Assembly: GCF_022513565.1 (NCBI RefSeq)
Contig: NZ_JAKWBE010000016.1
Span: 113,442 to 177,441 of the forward strand
Direction: 5' to 3'
DNA length: 64,000 nucleotides
From: Streptomyces gilvus
Lineage (GTDB): Bacteria; Actinomycetota; Actinomycetes; Streptomycetales; Streptomycetaceae
Shown here one piece after another: positions 33,139 through 43,044 of this stretch. The notes beneath the pieces are model-generated. The model saw only the letters and a list, made by a program, of their open reading frames with translations, did no database searches and was not told where the DNA came from. Within the stretch, counting starts at the first letter, position 1, and each line of letters opens with the position of its first letter. A program made the position numbers and the translations under genes.

Positions 33139-33929
33139 ACCGACAGGCCCAGGCGGCCATCCTGTTCCTGACCGGCGCGGCCCTGCTGCACGCCGGCCTG
33201 ACGAACCTCTACCTGCGCTACGTCAAGGCGGGCCTGCAACCCCTGCTGCTGGCGTCGGGAGCGATCCTGATCCTCGCCTCGCTGACGACGGTCTGGTACG
33301 AGTGGCGAGGCCGCAAGCCCAAGGCAACCGAGACCCAGGACCCCAACCACAACCCCAACCACGAGCACGAGCACGCGCAGGAAGACGGCCACGGGCACGG
33401 GCACGACCACGAGCACGCCCACCGCGAACCCCGCATCTCCTGGCTCCTGGTACTCCCTCTCCTCGCCCTCATCCTCGTCGCCCCGCCGGCCCTCGGCTCG
33501 TACAGCGCGATGCGCACCGGTACGGCCCTGCAGCAGCCGTACGGCTACAACAAGCTGCCCGCGACCGGCCCGCTGAACCTCACCGTGGTCGACTACGCGG
33601 GCCGCGCCGTCTACGACCACGGCCGCTCCATAGCGGGCCGCCAGATCCACGTGACCGGCTTCGTCGCCCTGGACCACACGGGCGCCCCCTACCTGGTCCG
33701 TATGGCCCTCAACTGCTGCGCCGCGGACGCCCAGCCGGTCAAGATCGCCCTGACCGGCAAGGTCCCGCCGGTTCTGGAGCCGGACAAGTGGCTTGAGGTC
33801 ACCGGCACTTACACCACCCGGCAGACCAAGGACCCGGTGAACAACGGCCCGATCCCGTACCTGAAGATCACGTCGGCGAAACCGGTACCGACGCCGTCGG
33901 ACCCGTACGACGAGAGCTGGAACCAGTAA
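33135..33929 (+). CDS. TIGR03943-family permease partner with His-rich loop
   Basis: A 264-residue membrane protein. Two N-terminal helices (AAILFLTGAALLHAG; LLLASGAILILASLTTVWY) are followed by a cytoplasmic or loop segment with about 13 histidines (NHEHEHAQ, GHGHGHDHEHAHRE). A third helix (LVLPLLALILVAPPALG) and an extracytoplasmic domain with a Cys-Cys pair (RMALNCCAADAQP) come next. This is the YcgQ/TIGR03943 partner of YraQ-type permeases. The histidine run suggests zinc or another transition metal. Coupled to the permease by a four-base overlap. Confidence 0.85.
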   Translation: MNRQAQAAILFLTGAALLHAGLTNLYLRYVKAGLQPLLLASGAILILASLTTVWYEWRGRKPKATETQDPNHNPNHEHEHAQEDGHGHGHDHEHAHREPRISWLLVLPLLALILVAPPALGSYSAMRTGTALQQPYGYNKLPATGPLNLTVVDYAGRAVYDHGRSIAGRQIHVTGFVALDHTGAPYLVRMALNCCAADAQPVKIALTGKVPPVLEPDKWLEVTGTYTTRQTKDPVNNGPIPYLKITSAKPVPTPSDPYDESWNQ

Positions 33930-33942
33930 CCCGCGACCGCGC

Positions 33943-35001
33943 TCACACCTCCCGGCCCGGCCACCCCAGCAGCCGCGCACCGATCACCGCCGTCTGCAGC
34001 ATGTACCGGTGCGCGGGGTCGGCCGGGTCGGCGCCGGTGAGTTTGCGGATGCGGTCCAGCCTGTACGTCAGCGCGCGCACGCTCAGCGACAGACGGCGGG
34101 CGGCCTCCGCGGCCACGCAGCCGGAGTCGAAGTAGGCCGTGAGGGTGGCGAGCAGGGGCTCGGCGCCGCCGCGGGCGCCGGTGAGGGGGCCCAGGGCGTC
34201 CTGGACCAGGTCGGCCATGGCCTGCCGGTCCCGGGTGAGGACGGGGTAGACGAGCAGGTCCGCGGCGTGGAGCACCGGGCCCTGCAGGTCGAGCCGCCGG
34301 GCCAGTTCGAGGGTGTTGAGGGCCTCCTCGTACGACTGGACGATCCCGCCGGCCCCGTGCTGTGGCCGGCCCACGGCGACCCGGCCGCCGTCGGTGGCGG
34401 CGTACGCCTGCCGGGCGAAGTGGGTGAGGACCTCGTCCTGGTCGCCGGGCGCGACGCACAGCATCCGGCCGTCCTTGGTGGTGAACAGGATGTTGCGCTC
34501 GCCGAAGCGGGCGTTGAGGGAGCGTTCCACGCGGCGCGGGACCGGCGCCGCCTCGTCGTACGCCGTCGGGCCCTCGGCCACCGCGACGGCGTGGGTGTGC
34601 GAGAGACGCAGGCCGAAGCGTTCGGCGCGCTCGGCGAGCCGGCCCAGGTCGCTGCGGCCGTAGAGGAGGTCGTCGATGAACTCGCGGCGGGCCGCCTCCT
34701 CCCGCCGTACGGCGAGCAGTTGGGCGCGTTCGTAGCCCTCGGCGAAGGCGTCGACCACCTGTTGTACGGCGGCCAGGGTGCTGTCGGCCGAGCCGGGGGT
34801 GCGGGGCCAGGCGGCGCGGGTGGCGGCGAGGTGGGCGTCGACCAGGGCGCGCAGCCCGTGACCGGCCTCGGCGGCCTGTTCGCCGAGCGCCCGCCGGGCC
34901 TCCAGCTCGTCCCGGGTCAGCCGCCGGCCGGTCACCGAGACGTCGGCCAGCAGTTGGGCATACCCGTCCAGATAGTGGTCGGGTATCGCGTGCTCCGCCA
35001 C
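33943..35001 (-). CDS. PucR/CdaR-family transcriptional regulator
   Basis: A 352-residue regulator. An N-terminal helical sensor part (about 1-150) leads into the GGDEF-like degenerate region (VAVGRPQHGAGGIVQSYEEALNTLELARRL). The C-terminal PucR HTH follows (CVAAEAARRLSLSVRALTYRLDRIRKLTGADPADPAHRY, about residues 290-330). These regulators usually activate catabolic or morphological genes. GTG 35001 is chosen for the upstream GGGGGAC; the frame is open to 35046. It is divergent from the OB-fold/flotillin operon and so a candidate regulator of it. Confidence 0.85.
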   Translation of the reverse strand: MAEHAIPDHYLDGYAQLLADVSVTGRRLTRDELEARRALGEQAAEAGHGLRALVDAHLAATRAAWPRTPGSADSTLAAVQQVVDAFAEGYERAQLLAVRREEAARREFIDDLLYGRSDLGRLAERAERFGLRLSHTHAVAVAEGPTAYDEAAPVPRRVERSLNARFGERNILFTTKDGRMLCVAPGDQDEVLTHFARQAYAATDGGRVAVGRPQHGAGGIVQSYEEALNTLELARRLDLQGPVLHAADLLVYPVLTRDRQAMADLVQDALGPLTGARGGAEPLLATLTAYFDSGCVAAEAARRLSLSVRALTYRLDRIRKLTGADPADPAHRYMLQTAVIGARLLGWPGREV

Positions 35002-35195
35002 CTCGTCCCCCGTTTTCCTGACGCGCCGGTAACGCTTTCTTAGCACCTGACCGGCATCGAAACCCTAGTGAACACTGCCGGAAACCGGCAATGCGCGGGG
35101 GTGCGCGACGCGCGCACCATGAGCATCAGGGGAGCACAACGGGCGGTCCCGGTGCCGGAGTTCGGCATCGGGACCCTGGACGGGGGGTCGGGATC

Positions 35196-35810
35196 ATGCG
35201 GGCGTTTCTCACGGCCGCCGCGGGGTTTCCCACCATCCTGTTCACCTCGGCCCTCGCCGTGGTCGTCGTCTTCTGGCTGCTGGCGGCCCTCGGGGCGGCC
35301 GACCACCACGGCTTCCACGGGCACCGGAGCGTCGAGGCCTGGGGGATGGGCGGCGTACCGGTGACGGTCGCCTTCTCGCTGCTCACCGCGATCGCCTGGT
35401 TCGTCAGCCTGAGCGCGACGGTGCTGCTCGTTCCGCGCGCCCCGGACGGGCTCGCCCGCGCCGCCGTCAGGGCCGCGGTCCTGGCCGGCGCTGTGGTGGC
35501 CGCCTGGTGGACGACCCGGCTGCTGGTACGGCCCCTGCGCCACCTCTTCCCCGACACGCCCGGCCCCTCCCGGCAGGACTTCGTCGGCCTGGTCTGCACC
35601 GTCCGCACGGGACGGGTGGACGGCGGCTTCGGACAGGCCGAGGTGCGGGCGGCGGACGGCTCCAGCGCGGTGGTCCAGGTGCGCCAGACGGGCGAGGACG
35701 CCCTGACCAGCGGCAGTACCGCCCTGCTCTACGCCTACGACGACGTGGGCGAGTTCTTCTGGGTCGCGCCCTACGACAGCGCGCTCGACCCGCGCCCCGA
35801 CTCCGGCTGA
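35196..35810 (+). CDS. YqiJ/NfeD-like membrane OB-fold protein
   Basis: A 204-residue protein. Three or four membrane helices (LFTSALAVVVVFWLLAALG; VTVAFSLLTAIAWFVSLSATVLLV; AAVLAGAVVAAWWTTRLLV) are followed by a C-terminal beta-barrel (FVGLVCTVRTGRVDGGFGQAEVRAADGSSAVVQVR ... YAYDD). This is the layout of YqiJ (DUF1449), which in E. coli is encoded with the flotillin YqiK. Partner proteins of this type help flotillins assemble membrane domains. The start ATG is 35196; the upstream open frame has no similarity. The flotillin gene begins 70 bases downstream. Confidence 0.82.
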   Translation: MRAFLTAAAGFPTILFTSALAVVVVFWLLAALGAADHHGFHGHRSVEAWGMGGVPVTVAFSLLTAIAWFVSLSATVLLVPRAPDGLARAAVRAAVLAGAVVAAWWTTRLLVRPLRHLFPDTPGPSRQDFVGLVCTVRTGRVDGGFGQAEVRAADGSSAVVQVRQTGEDALTSGSTALLYAYDDVGEFFWVAPYDSALDPRPDSG

Positions 35811-35880
35811 TCACCGGCACCCGCCGCGCATCACGCTTCTCTCCCGCACTTTCCTTGATAGGACCCAAGAGGCTCATGTC

Positions 35881-37992
35881 ATGAACGCCATCTCCGTGGG
35901 CATCGGCGTGCTCGTCGCCGTCGTGCTGCTCATCGCGCTCACCCTGCTGCTGGTGGTCGGCCGACTGTTCCGCAAGGTGGAGCAGGGCCGGGCGCTGATC
36001 ATCTCCAAGACGAAGAAGGTGGACGTCACCTTCACCGGGGCGGTCGTGCTGCCGGTGGTGCACAAGGCCGAGTACATGGACATCTCGGTGAAGACCATCG
36101 AGATCCGCCGCACCGGCCGCGAGGGCCTGATCTGCCGGGACAACATCCGCGCCGACATCCACATCAGCTTCTTCGTGCGGGTCAACAAGACCGTCGAGGA
36201 CGTCATCAAGGTCGCCCAGGCCATCGGCACGCACACCGCGAGCGACCCGGCGGCGATCCAGGACTTCTTCGCCGCGAAGTTCTCCGAGGCCCTCAAGACG
36301 GTCGGCAAACAGCTGGACTTCGTCGACCTCTACACCAAGCGCGAGGAGTTCCGGGACCGGATCATCCAGGTCATCGGCACCGACCTCAACGGCTACCACC
36401 TCGACGACGCGGCCATCGACTTCCTGGAGCAGACGCCGCTGACCCAGCTGGACGCGGCCAACATCCTGGACGCGCAGGGCATCCGGAAGATCACCGAGCT
36501 GACGACCCTGGAACACGTGCGCACCAACGAGTACCAGCGCACCGAGCAGAAGGAGATCACCCGGCAGGACGTGGAGGCCCGGGAGACCATCCTGGAGCTG
36601 GAGCGCCGGCAGGCCGAGGCCGAGATCAGGCAGCGCAGGGAGGTCGAGACGCTGCGGGCCAAGGAGGAGGCCGCCACCGCGAAGGTGCAGGAGGAGGAAC
36701 GCCTGGGCGCGCAGGCCGCGTTCCTGCGCACCGAGGAGCAACTCGGCGTCCAGCGCGAGAACCAGGCCCGCGAGATCGCCGTCGCGCAGAAGAACCGCGA
36801 GCGGGTCATCGCCGTGGAGAACGAGCGCATCGAGAAGGACCGGCTGCTGGAGGTCATCGCCCGGGAACGGGAGACCTCGCTGTCGCAGATCGCCAGGGAC
36901 AAGGAGGTCGAGGCCGAGCGCCGTGAGGTCGCGGACGTGGTCCGGGAGCGGATCGCGGTGGACCGTACGGTGGCCGAGCAGGAGGAGGCGATCAAGAAGC
37001 TGCGCGTGGTCGAGGAGGCCGAGCGGGAGCGGCAGTCGGTGGTCATCGCCGCGGAGGCCGAGGCGCAGGAGAAGCTGGTCAAGGACATCAAGGCCGCCGA
37101 GGCGGCCGAGGCCGCGGCCAAGCACCGGGCGGCCGAGCAACTCACCCTCGCCGAGGCCCGGTTGAAGTCGGCCGACCTCGACGCCCGGGCCAAGCTGCGG
37201 CTCGCGGAGGGCGTCCAGGCGGAGGCCGCCGCCGAGGGGCTCGCGGCCGTGCAGGTCCGCGACAAGGAGGCCGAGGTCACCGAGAAGGCCGGGCGCGCGG
37301 AGGCCGTGGCCACCGAGGCGCGGATGCGCGCGGAGGCGGACGGCACCGGGGCACGGATGCGCGCGGAGGCGGAGGGCACCGAGGCGCTGCTGCGGGCCGA
37401 GGCCGAGGGCGCGCGGGCCAAGGCGCTCGCGGAGGCGACGGCGATCGGCGAGAAGCTGAAGGCGGAGGCCGAGGGCCTGACCGAGAAGGCGGCGGCGATG
37501 GCCGCGCTGGACGACGCCTCGCGCGGTCACGAGGAGTACCGGCTGCGGCTCCAGGCGGAGAAGGAGGTCCGGCTGGCCGGCCTCGACGTGCAGCGGCAGG
37601 TCGCCGAGGCGCAGGCCACGGTCCTGGCGACGGGCCTGGAGAACGCCGACATCGACATCGTCGGCGGCGACTCCGTCTTCTTCGACCGGCTGGTCTCCGC
37701 GGTCGGGCTCGGCAAGGGCGTCGACGGTTTCGTGCGGAACTCCGAGACGGCACAGGCGCTCGCCCGGCCCTGGCTGGACGGCACCGGCAGCTTCACCGAC
37801 GACCTGGCCCGCGTCCTGGGCTCGGTCTCCACGGCCGACGTGCAGAACCTCACCGTCTCGGCCCTGCTGATGAAGCTCATGAAGACGGGCGGCTCGGAGG
37901 CCGGAGCGCTGCGGCAACTGCTCGACCGAGCGGGGGAGTTGGGCTTGGCGGACACTCCGCTGGCCGCTCTGAACGGCAGCGTCAGGGCCTGA
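35881..37992 (+). CDS. Flotillin (YqiK-like)
   Basis: A 703-residue scaffold protein. An N-terminal membrane helix (ISVGIGVLVAVVLLIALTLLLVVGRL, residues 3-28) leads to the SPFH/band 7 domain (KTKKVDVTFTGAVVLPVVHKAEYMDISVKTIEI ... RADIHISFFVRV), then a very long Glu/Ala/Arg-rich coiled coil (about 215-560). That coil includes near-perfect repeats such as RMRAEADGTGARMRAEAEGTE. A folded C-terminal region (residues about 590-703) follows. Flotillins oligomerise into membrane microdomains. It lies between the OB-fold protein and a DUF3686 ATPase, all in one direction with gaps of 70 and 94 bases. Confidence 0.93.
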   Translation: MNAISVGIGVLVAVVLLIALTLLLVVGRLFRKVEQGRALIISKTKKVDVTFTGAVVLPVVHKAEYMDISVKTIEIRRTGREGLICRDNIRADIHISFFVRVNKTVEDVIKVAQAIGTHTASDPAAIQDFFAAKFSEALKTVGKQLDFVDLYTKREEFRDRIIQVIGTDLNGYHLDDAAIDFLEQTPLTQLDAANILDAQGIRKITELTTLEHVRTNEYQRTEQKEITRQDVEARETILELERRQAEAEIRQRREVETLRAKEEAATAKVQEEERLGAQAAFLRTEEQLGVQRENQAREIAVAQKNRERVIAVENERIEKDRLLEVIARERETSLSQIARDKEVEAERREVADVVRERIAVDRTVAEQEEAIKKLRVVEEAERERQSVVIAAEAEAQEKLVKDIKAAEAAEAAAKHRAAEQLTLAEARLKSADLDARAKLRLAEGVQAEAAAEGLAAVQVRDKEAEVTEKAGRAEAVATEARMRAEADGTGARMRAEAEGTEALLRAEAEGARAKALAEATAIGEKLKAEAEGLTEKAAAMAALDDASRGHEEYRLRLQAEKEVRLAGLDVQRQVAEAQATVLATGLENADIDIVGGDSVFFDRLVSAVGLGKGVDGFVRNSETAQALARPWLDGTGSFTDDLARVLGSVSTADVQNLTVSALLMKLMKTGGSEAGALRQLLDRAGELGLADTPLAALNGSVRA

Positions 37993-38086
37993 CGGCCCGC
38001 GTCAGGCTCCGATCCGCCGACGGTTCCGGAGCCGCCGCACAGGGGACGGCGGCTCCGGGCCCTTTCCGACCCGTTGAGAGGCATCC

Positions 38087-41000
38087 ATGACCACCGGCCA
38101 GGACACCGGTACCGCCGGCGCTACCGGCACCATCGCCACGGCACGCACCACCGGTACGGCAGGCGTCACCAGCACCATCGGTACGGTCGGCGCCGCCGGT
38201 ACGGCCGCAGCGCCGGAAGGCCCGCGCGACGGCACGTACGAGGTCCTGCGCGACCGCCTCGCCGACCGGGCGGCCGAACTCGCCCGCCGGGCACAGGCGT
38301 TGAACATCCGCCGGACGGAGGAGTTCGGCTCCACCCGCCTGGAGCTCACCGGCACCGCCGCCCTCCGCACCGAGCACAGCCGGCTGCCCCGCGACCTCGT
38401 CGCCGTGGGCGACACCCTGCTCCTCGGCTGTACCCCGCCCCCCGGCCACACGCGCGACACGACGGTCGCCGACGTCCTCGCCCTCTACGACCGCGACCTG
38501 AACCGCCTGCCCGAGGACGCGGTGCCGGGACTGCTCGACGACCCCTCCTTCGTACGGGAGTTCAGCGAGCTGCACCGCTACTACCGCGACGCGCGGCTGC
38601 TCCAACTGCGGCACACGGAAGGCAGGTTGCTCGCCGTGTTCCGCATCGGCGAGCAGGCGGACGACATCCGGGTCCTGCGCTGGGCGCTCACCACCGACGG
38701 CCGCGCCTCCTTCCTCGACGCGCGCGGCGAACGCGACCATGTCCTGCCGCCCGCCCACGACTTCACCTGGACGGAGACCACCCGCGAGGACCATGTCCTC
38801 GGCCGCCACCCGCATGTCTCCGTGCAGGACGAGGTGTTCGTCGGCACAACCGGCGGCACCCTCACCGTGAAGGCCGAGAACGACACCGAGACCGCCGACG
38901 GCGTCCACAGCGAGCCGGTCGACGAGCCGCTGCAGTCCCTCGCCGACGCCGAGATCGCCTACGCGCGCGTGGGCGCCCTGATCCTGCTGCGCGTGCGCCC
39001 CTACAAGGAGGAAACCCACCGCCACCTGGTCTTCAACACCCTGACCAGGACGGTCGTCCGCCTCGACGGCATCGGCCGGTCCTGCCGCCGGCTGCCCGAG
39101 GACCAGGGCATCGTCTTCCCGGGCGGATACTGCCTGGCCACGGGCGCGTACAAGACGTTCGACGGCGTGGACACCGGCGATCTCGAGTTCGAGCGGACGG
39201 TGCGCTCACCGAACGGCGAGGACGTCCTGTTCGCGTACCACGCGCGGGTGAGCGGGCGCGGCCTGCTGCTGTCGTACAACATGGTCCGCAAGGAGGTGGC
39301 GACCCCGCTGCCCTGCCACGGCTGGGCGCTGTTCGAGGACGGCGCGCTGACGGTCCTGCGCGGCGACTCGGACGAACCCGCGCGTGTGCACCCGGTGCAG
39401 CTGTGGAGCTCCCCGTACGTCTCGGATACGTACGCCGCCGCCCGCCCCGTCGGCACCGGCCCGCTGGCCCGCGTCGGCAACGCCGACCTCGCCCGGGGCA
39501 TCTCCGACTGTCTGTCCCTCACGGCGGCGGCAGCCGAGACGACCCCCACGACCGAGGTGTACGAGGCGCTGGTCGCCGCCTGTGTCCGGGCGGCCGACAC
39601 CCACCACTGGCTCGGGGACCCCGAACTCGGCGATCTCCGGGCCCCGTTGGACGACGTACGGGACACGGCCGAGCAGGTGCTGGCCGAGTTCGCGACCGTC
39701 CGGGAGCTGACCCGCCGGGCCGCCGACGCGCTGACGGAGGCGGCCGACCGGGTCACCGCCCTCGTCCGCCGCCTGCGCGGCGAGGCTCCGCGCGACGCGT
39801 CCGGCTGGGCGGCGGGCCTGACCGAACTCCGTCGCGGACAGGGTCGGTTGCTCACGCTGAAGGAGCTGCGGTACGCGGACACCGCCCGGATCGACGCCCT
39901 CGCGGCCGACGTCGAGACCGACCTCGCCGGATTCGGCCAGCGGGCGGTCGCCGCGCTGGCCCGCGAGGACGCCTTCGCCGGCTACCACGCGGACATCGAG
40001 TCCCTGCTCACCGAGGCCGACACGCTCACCACGGCGGCAGGTGCGGCACCCCTCGCGGCCCGCCTCGACGACCTGGCCGAGCAGCTGCGCACGGTCACCG
40101 ACGTCGTGACCGGCCTGGACATCGCCGACGCCACGGTCCGTACGTCCGTCCTGCAGCGGGTCGCCGAGGTGCTGGGCGGCGTCAACCGCGCCCGGGCGGT
40201 GCTGGACACCCGTCGCCGTGAACTCCGGGGGAGCGAGGGCCGGGCGGAGTTCGCCGCGGAGCTGGCGCTGCTCGCCCAGTCGGTCACCGGCGCCCTCGCC
40301 GCGACCCCCGACCCGGAGTCCTGCGACACCCAGCTCACCCGTCTCCTGGTCCAGTTGGAGGACCTGGAGGCCCGCTTCGCGGACTTCGACGACCACCTCT
40401 CCCAACTGGCCGACAAACGCACGGAGATCCACGAGACCTTCGCCGCCCGCAAACAGACCCTCACCGACGAACGAGCCCGCCGGGCCGAGCAGTTGACCGT
40501 CTCGGCCCATCGTGTCCTGGAGACGGTGACCCGCCGCGCGGCCACCCTCGCCGACGCCGGGGCGATCGGCGCGTACTTCGCCTCCGACCCGATGGTCACC
40601 AAGGTCCGGCGCACCGCCGACGCCCTGCGCGCGCTCGGCGACCGCACCCGTGCCGAGGAACTGACCGGACGCCTCACCGCCGCCCGTCAGGAGGCCGCCC
40701 GCGCCCTGCGCGACCGCACCGACCTGTACGCCGACGCCGGCCGCACCCTGCGCCTCGGCCGCCACCGTTTCACCGTCACCACCGAGCCCCCGGCCCTCAC
40801 CCTGGTCCCGGACGGCACCGCCGGCCTGGCCTTCGCCATCACCGGCACCGACTACCGCGCCCCGGTCACCGACCCCGACTTCGCGGCCACCCGCCCCTAC
40901 TGGGACCGCCCGCTGCCCTCGGAGTCCCCCGAGGTCTACCGCGCCGAACACCTCGCCGCCCGCCTCCTGCACCAACACGGAGCCACCGTGCTGACCGGCA

Positions 41001-43027
41001 CCGACCTCGCCCCGCTGGTCCGCCGCGCGGCCGAGGAGTCGTACGACGAGGGCTACGAACGCGGCGTCCACGACCACGACGCGACCACCATCCTCACCAC
41101 CCTCCTCCGCCTGCACACCTCCGCCGGCCTTCTGCGCCACCAGCCCGCCGCCCGGGCCACGGCCCAGCTCTTCTGGGCGCACAACACCACCCCCGAATCC
41201 CGCGCCGACTGGACGCGCCGCGCCCGCTCGCTCTCCCGAGCCCAGGAGACCTTCGGCCCGACCCCCGCGACCGCCGCCTTCCACACCGAGTGGGCGACGG
41301 CGGTGGGCGACGAGGCCGCGGCGCGTTACCTCTACGAGGAGCTGACGACGGACCCCGAGGGCTTCGTCATCAGCGCGGCCACCCGGGAGTTCCTGGACAA
41401 GTTCCACCGCTCAGCGGGCCCTTCGGCCTACGACGACGACCTGACCGCCATCGCCGACCTCACCGCCCGCCGCCAACTCGTGGAGGCATGGCTGTCGTCG
41501 TACGCCACGGCCAGTGGATACGCCGACCTGCCGGCCGGGTACCTGGCGGAGGCGGTGGCCGCGGAACTCTGCCCCGACCTGCCGCGCTACGAGTCCGACG
41601 CCCCGGTGCGGGAGACGGTCACCGGCCTCCTCGGCGCCCACCCCCGCGTCACGGCCGGCACCCTCACCCTCCGTATCGACGAATTCCTGCACCGCACCGA
41701 GGAGTTCAGAACCCGTTCGGTCCCCGGCCACCGCGCCTACCAGCGACGCCGCACCGCCCTGCTGACCGCCGAACGGGCCCGCGTCCGCCTGGACGACCAC
41801 CGCCCCCGGGTGATGACGACGTTCGTCCGCAACCGCCTGGTGGACGAGGTCTACCTCCCCCTGATCGGCGACAGCCTGGCCGGACAACTGGGCACGACCG
41901 GACCCGACGGCCGCCCCCCGACCGGCGGCCTGCTCCTGCTCATCTCCCCACCGGGCTACGGCAAGACGACCCTGATGGAGTACGTCGCCGACCGCCTAGG
42001 CCTGCTCATGGTCAAGGTCGACGGCCCGGCACTGGGCCGGTCCGTCACGTCCCTGGACCCGGCCGAGGCCCCGAACGCGGCCGCCCGCCAGGAGGTCGAG
42101 AAGATCAACTTCGCCCTGGCCGCGGGCAACAACACCCTCCTCCACCTCGACGACATCCAGCACACGAGCCCCGAACTCCTCCAGAAGTTCGTCCCGTTGT
42201 GCGACAGCACGCGCCGGATGGAGGGCGTCTGGGCCGGTGAGCCCCGCACCTACGACCTGCGCGGCAAACGCTTCGCCGTCTGCATGACCGGCAACCCCTA
42301 CACCGAGTCCGGCACGGGCTTCCGCGTCCCGGACATGCTGGCCAACCGGGCCGACGTGTGGAACCTGGGCGACGTACTGACGGGCAAGGAGAAGACCTTC
42401 GCCCTCAGCTTCGTCGAGAACGCGCTGACCTCCAACCCGGTCCTGGCCCCGCTCGCGGGCCGCGACTGCGCGGACCTCGACCTCCTGCTCCGCCTGGCCG
42501 GGAACGACCCCACGGCCCACCCCGACCGCCTCACCCACCCCTACGCCCCCGCGGAACTGACCCAGATCCTCGCGGTCCTGCGCCACGTGCTGACCGCCCG
42601 CGACACGGTGCTGGCGGTCAACGCGACGTACATCGTCTCAGCCACCCGGCCGACTGCCACCCGCCCGGAACCCCCCTTCCACCTCCAGGGCTCCTACCGC
42701 AACCTCAACCGCATCACCCGGCGCATCCGGCCGTCCATGAACGCCGAGGAACTGTCCGCGGTCCTGGACGACCACTACCGCGCCGAGGCCCAGACCCTGA
42801 CGACGAACGCGGAGGCGAACCTGCTCAAGCTGGCGGAGCTACGAGGCACCCTGACGCCCGAACAGGCCTCCCGCTGGACGGAGTTGAAGAATACCCACGT
42901 CCACACCCCGACCCTCGGCGCCCCGGACACGGACGCACTCACCCGCGCGGTCGCGGCACTCGGCCTGCTGGCGGAACGGATGGGGGCGGTGGAGGCGGCG
43001 ATCAGGTCGGCGGGCGAGCGGACATGA
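38087..43027 (+). CDS. DUF3686 / 'DNA repair ATPase' with C-terminal AAA domain
   Basis: A 1646-residue protein. The first 45 residues are a Thr/Gly/Ala-rich tract of short repeats (GTAG, GTIA, GTVG). Residues about 60-450 match the DUF3686 N-terminal domain of so-called DNA repair ATPases. A long helical/coiled region (about 470-900) follows. An AAA+ module lies near the end: Walker A SPPGYGKTT with Lys1293, Walker B NNTLLHLDDIQ, and sensor-like VCMTGNPYTESG. No DNA-binding motif is visible, so the family name should be treated as historical. Its position after YqiJ- and flotillin-like genes suggests it remodels or is recruited by flotillin assemblies at the membrane. Confidence 0.85.
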   Translation: MTTGQDTGTAGATGTIATARTTGTAGVTSTIGTVGAAGTAAAPEGPRDGTYEVLRDRLADRAAELARRAQALNIRRTEEFGSTRLELTGTAALRTEHSRLPRDLVAVGDTLLLGCTPPPGHTRDTTVADVLALYDRDLNRLPEDAVPGLLDDPSFVREFSELHRYYRDARLLQLRHTEGRLLAVFRIGEQADDIRVLRWALTTDGRASFLDARGERDHVLPPAHDFTWTETTREDHVLGRHPHVSVQDEVFVGTTGGTLTVKAENDTETADGVHSEPVDEPLQSLADAEIAYARVGALILLRVRPYKEETHRHLVFNTLTRTVVRLDGIGRSCRRLPEDQGIVFPGGYCLATGAYKTFDGVDTGDLEFERTVRSPNGEDVLFAYHARVSGRGLLLSYNMVRKEVATPLPCHGWALFEDGALTVLRGDSDEPARVHPVQLWSSPYVSDTYAAARPVGTGPLARVGNADLARGISDCLSLTAAAAETTPTTEVYEALVAACVRAADTHHWLGDPELGDLRAPLDDVRDTAEQVLAEFATVRELTRRAADALTEAADRVTALVRRLRGEAPRDASGWAAGLTELRRGQGRLLTLKELRYADTARIDALAADVETDLAGFGQRAVAALAREDAFAGYHADIESLLTEADTLTTAAGAAPLAARLDDLAEQLRTVTDVVTGLDIADATVRTSVLQRVAEVLGGVNRARAVLDTRRRELRGSEGRAEFAAELALLAQSVTGALAATPDPESCDTQLTRLLVQLEDLEARFADFDDHLSQLADKRTEIHETFAARKQTLTDERARRAEQLTVSAHRVLETVTRRAATLADAGAIGAYFASDPMVTKVRRTADALRALGDRTRAEELTGRLTAARQEAARALRDRTDLYADAGRTLRLGRHRFTVTTEPPALTLVPDGTAGLAFAITGTDYRAPVTDPDFAATRPYWDRPLPSESPEVYRAEHLAARLLHQHGATVLTGTDLAPLVRRAAEESYDEGYERGVHDHDATTILTTLLRLHTSAGLLRHQPAARATAQLFWAHNTTPESRADWTRRARSLSRAQETFGPTPATAAFHTEWATAVGDEAAARYLYEELTTDPEGFVISAATREFLDKFHRSAGPSAYDDDLTAIADLTARRQLVEAWLSSYATASGYADLPAGYLAEAVAAELCPDLPRYESDAPVRETVTGLLGAHPRVTAGTLTLRIDEFLHRTEEFRTRSVPGHRAYQRRRTALLTAERARVRLDDHRPRVMTTFVRNRLVDEVYLPLIGDSLAGQLGTTGPDGRPPTGGLLLLISPPGYGKTTLMEYVADRLGLLMVKVDGPALGRSVTSLDPAEAPNAAARQEVEKINFALAAGNNTLLHLDDIQHTSPELLQKFVPLCDSTRRMEGVWAGEPRTYDLRGKRFAVCMTGNPYTESGTGFRVPDMLANRADVWNLGDVLTGKEKTFALSFVENALTSNPVLAPLAGRDCADLDLLLRLAGNDPTAHPDRLTHPYAPAELTQILAVLRHVLTARDTVLAVNATYIVSATRPTATRPEPPFHLQGSYRNLNRITRRIRPSMNAEELSAVLDDHYRAEAQTLTTNAEANLLKLAELRGTLTPEQASRWTELKNTHVHTPTLGAPDTDALTRAVAALGLLAERMGAVEAAIRSAGERT

Positions 43028-43044
43028 GACGAGAGCGAGGCCGA

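Noticed and set aside
38074..40221. Long + strand frame overlapping the DUF3686 gene in another frame
   Set aside because: It is Arg/Pro-rich, with no family features, while the overlapping 1646-residue frame has clear domains.
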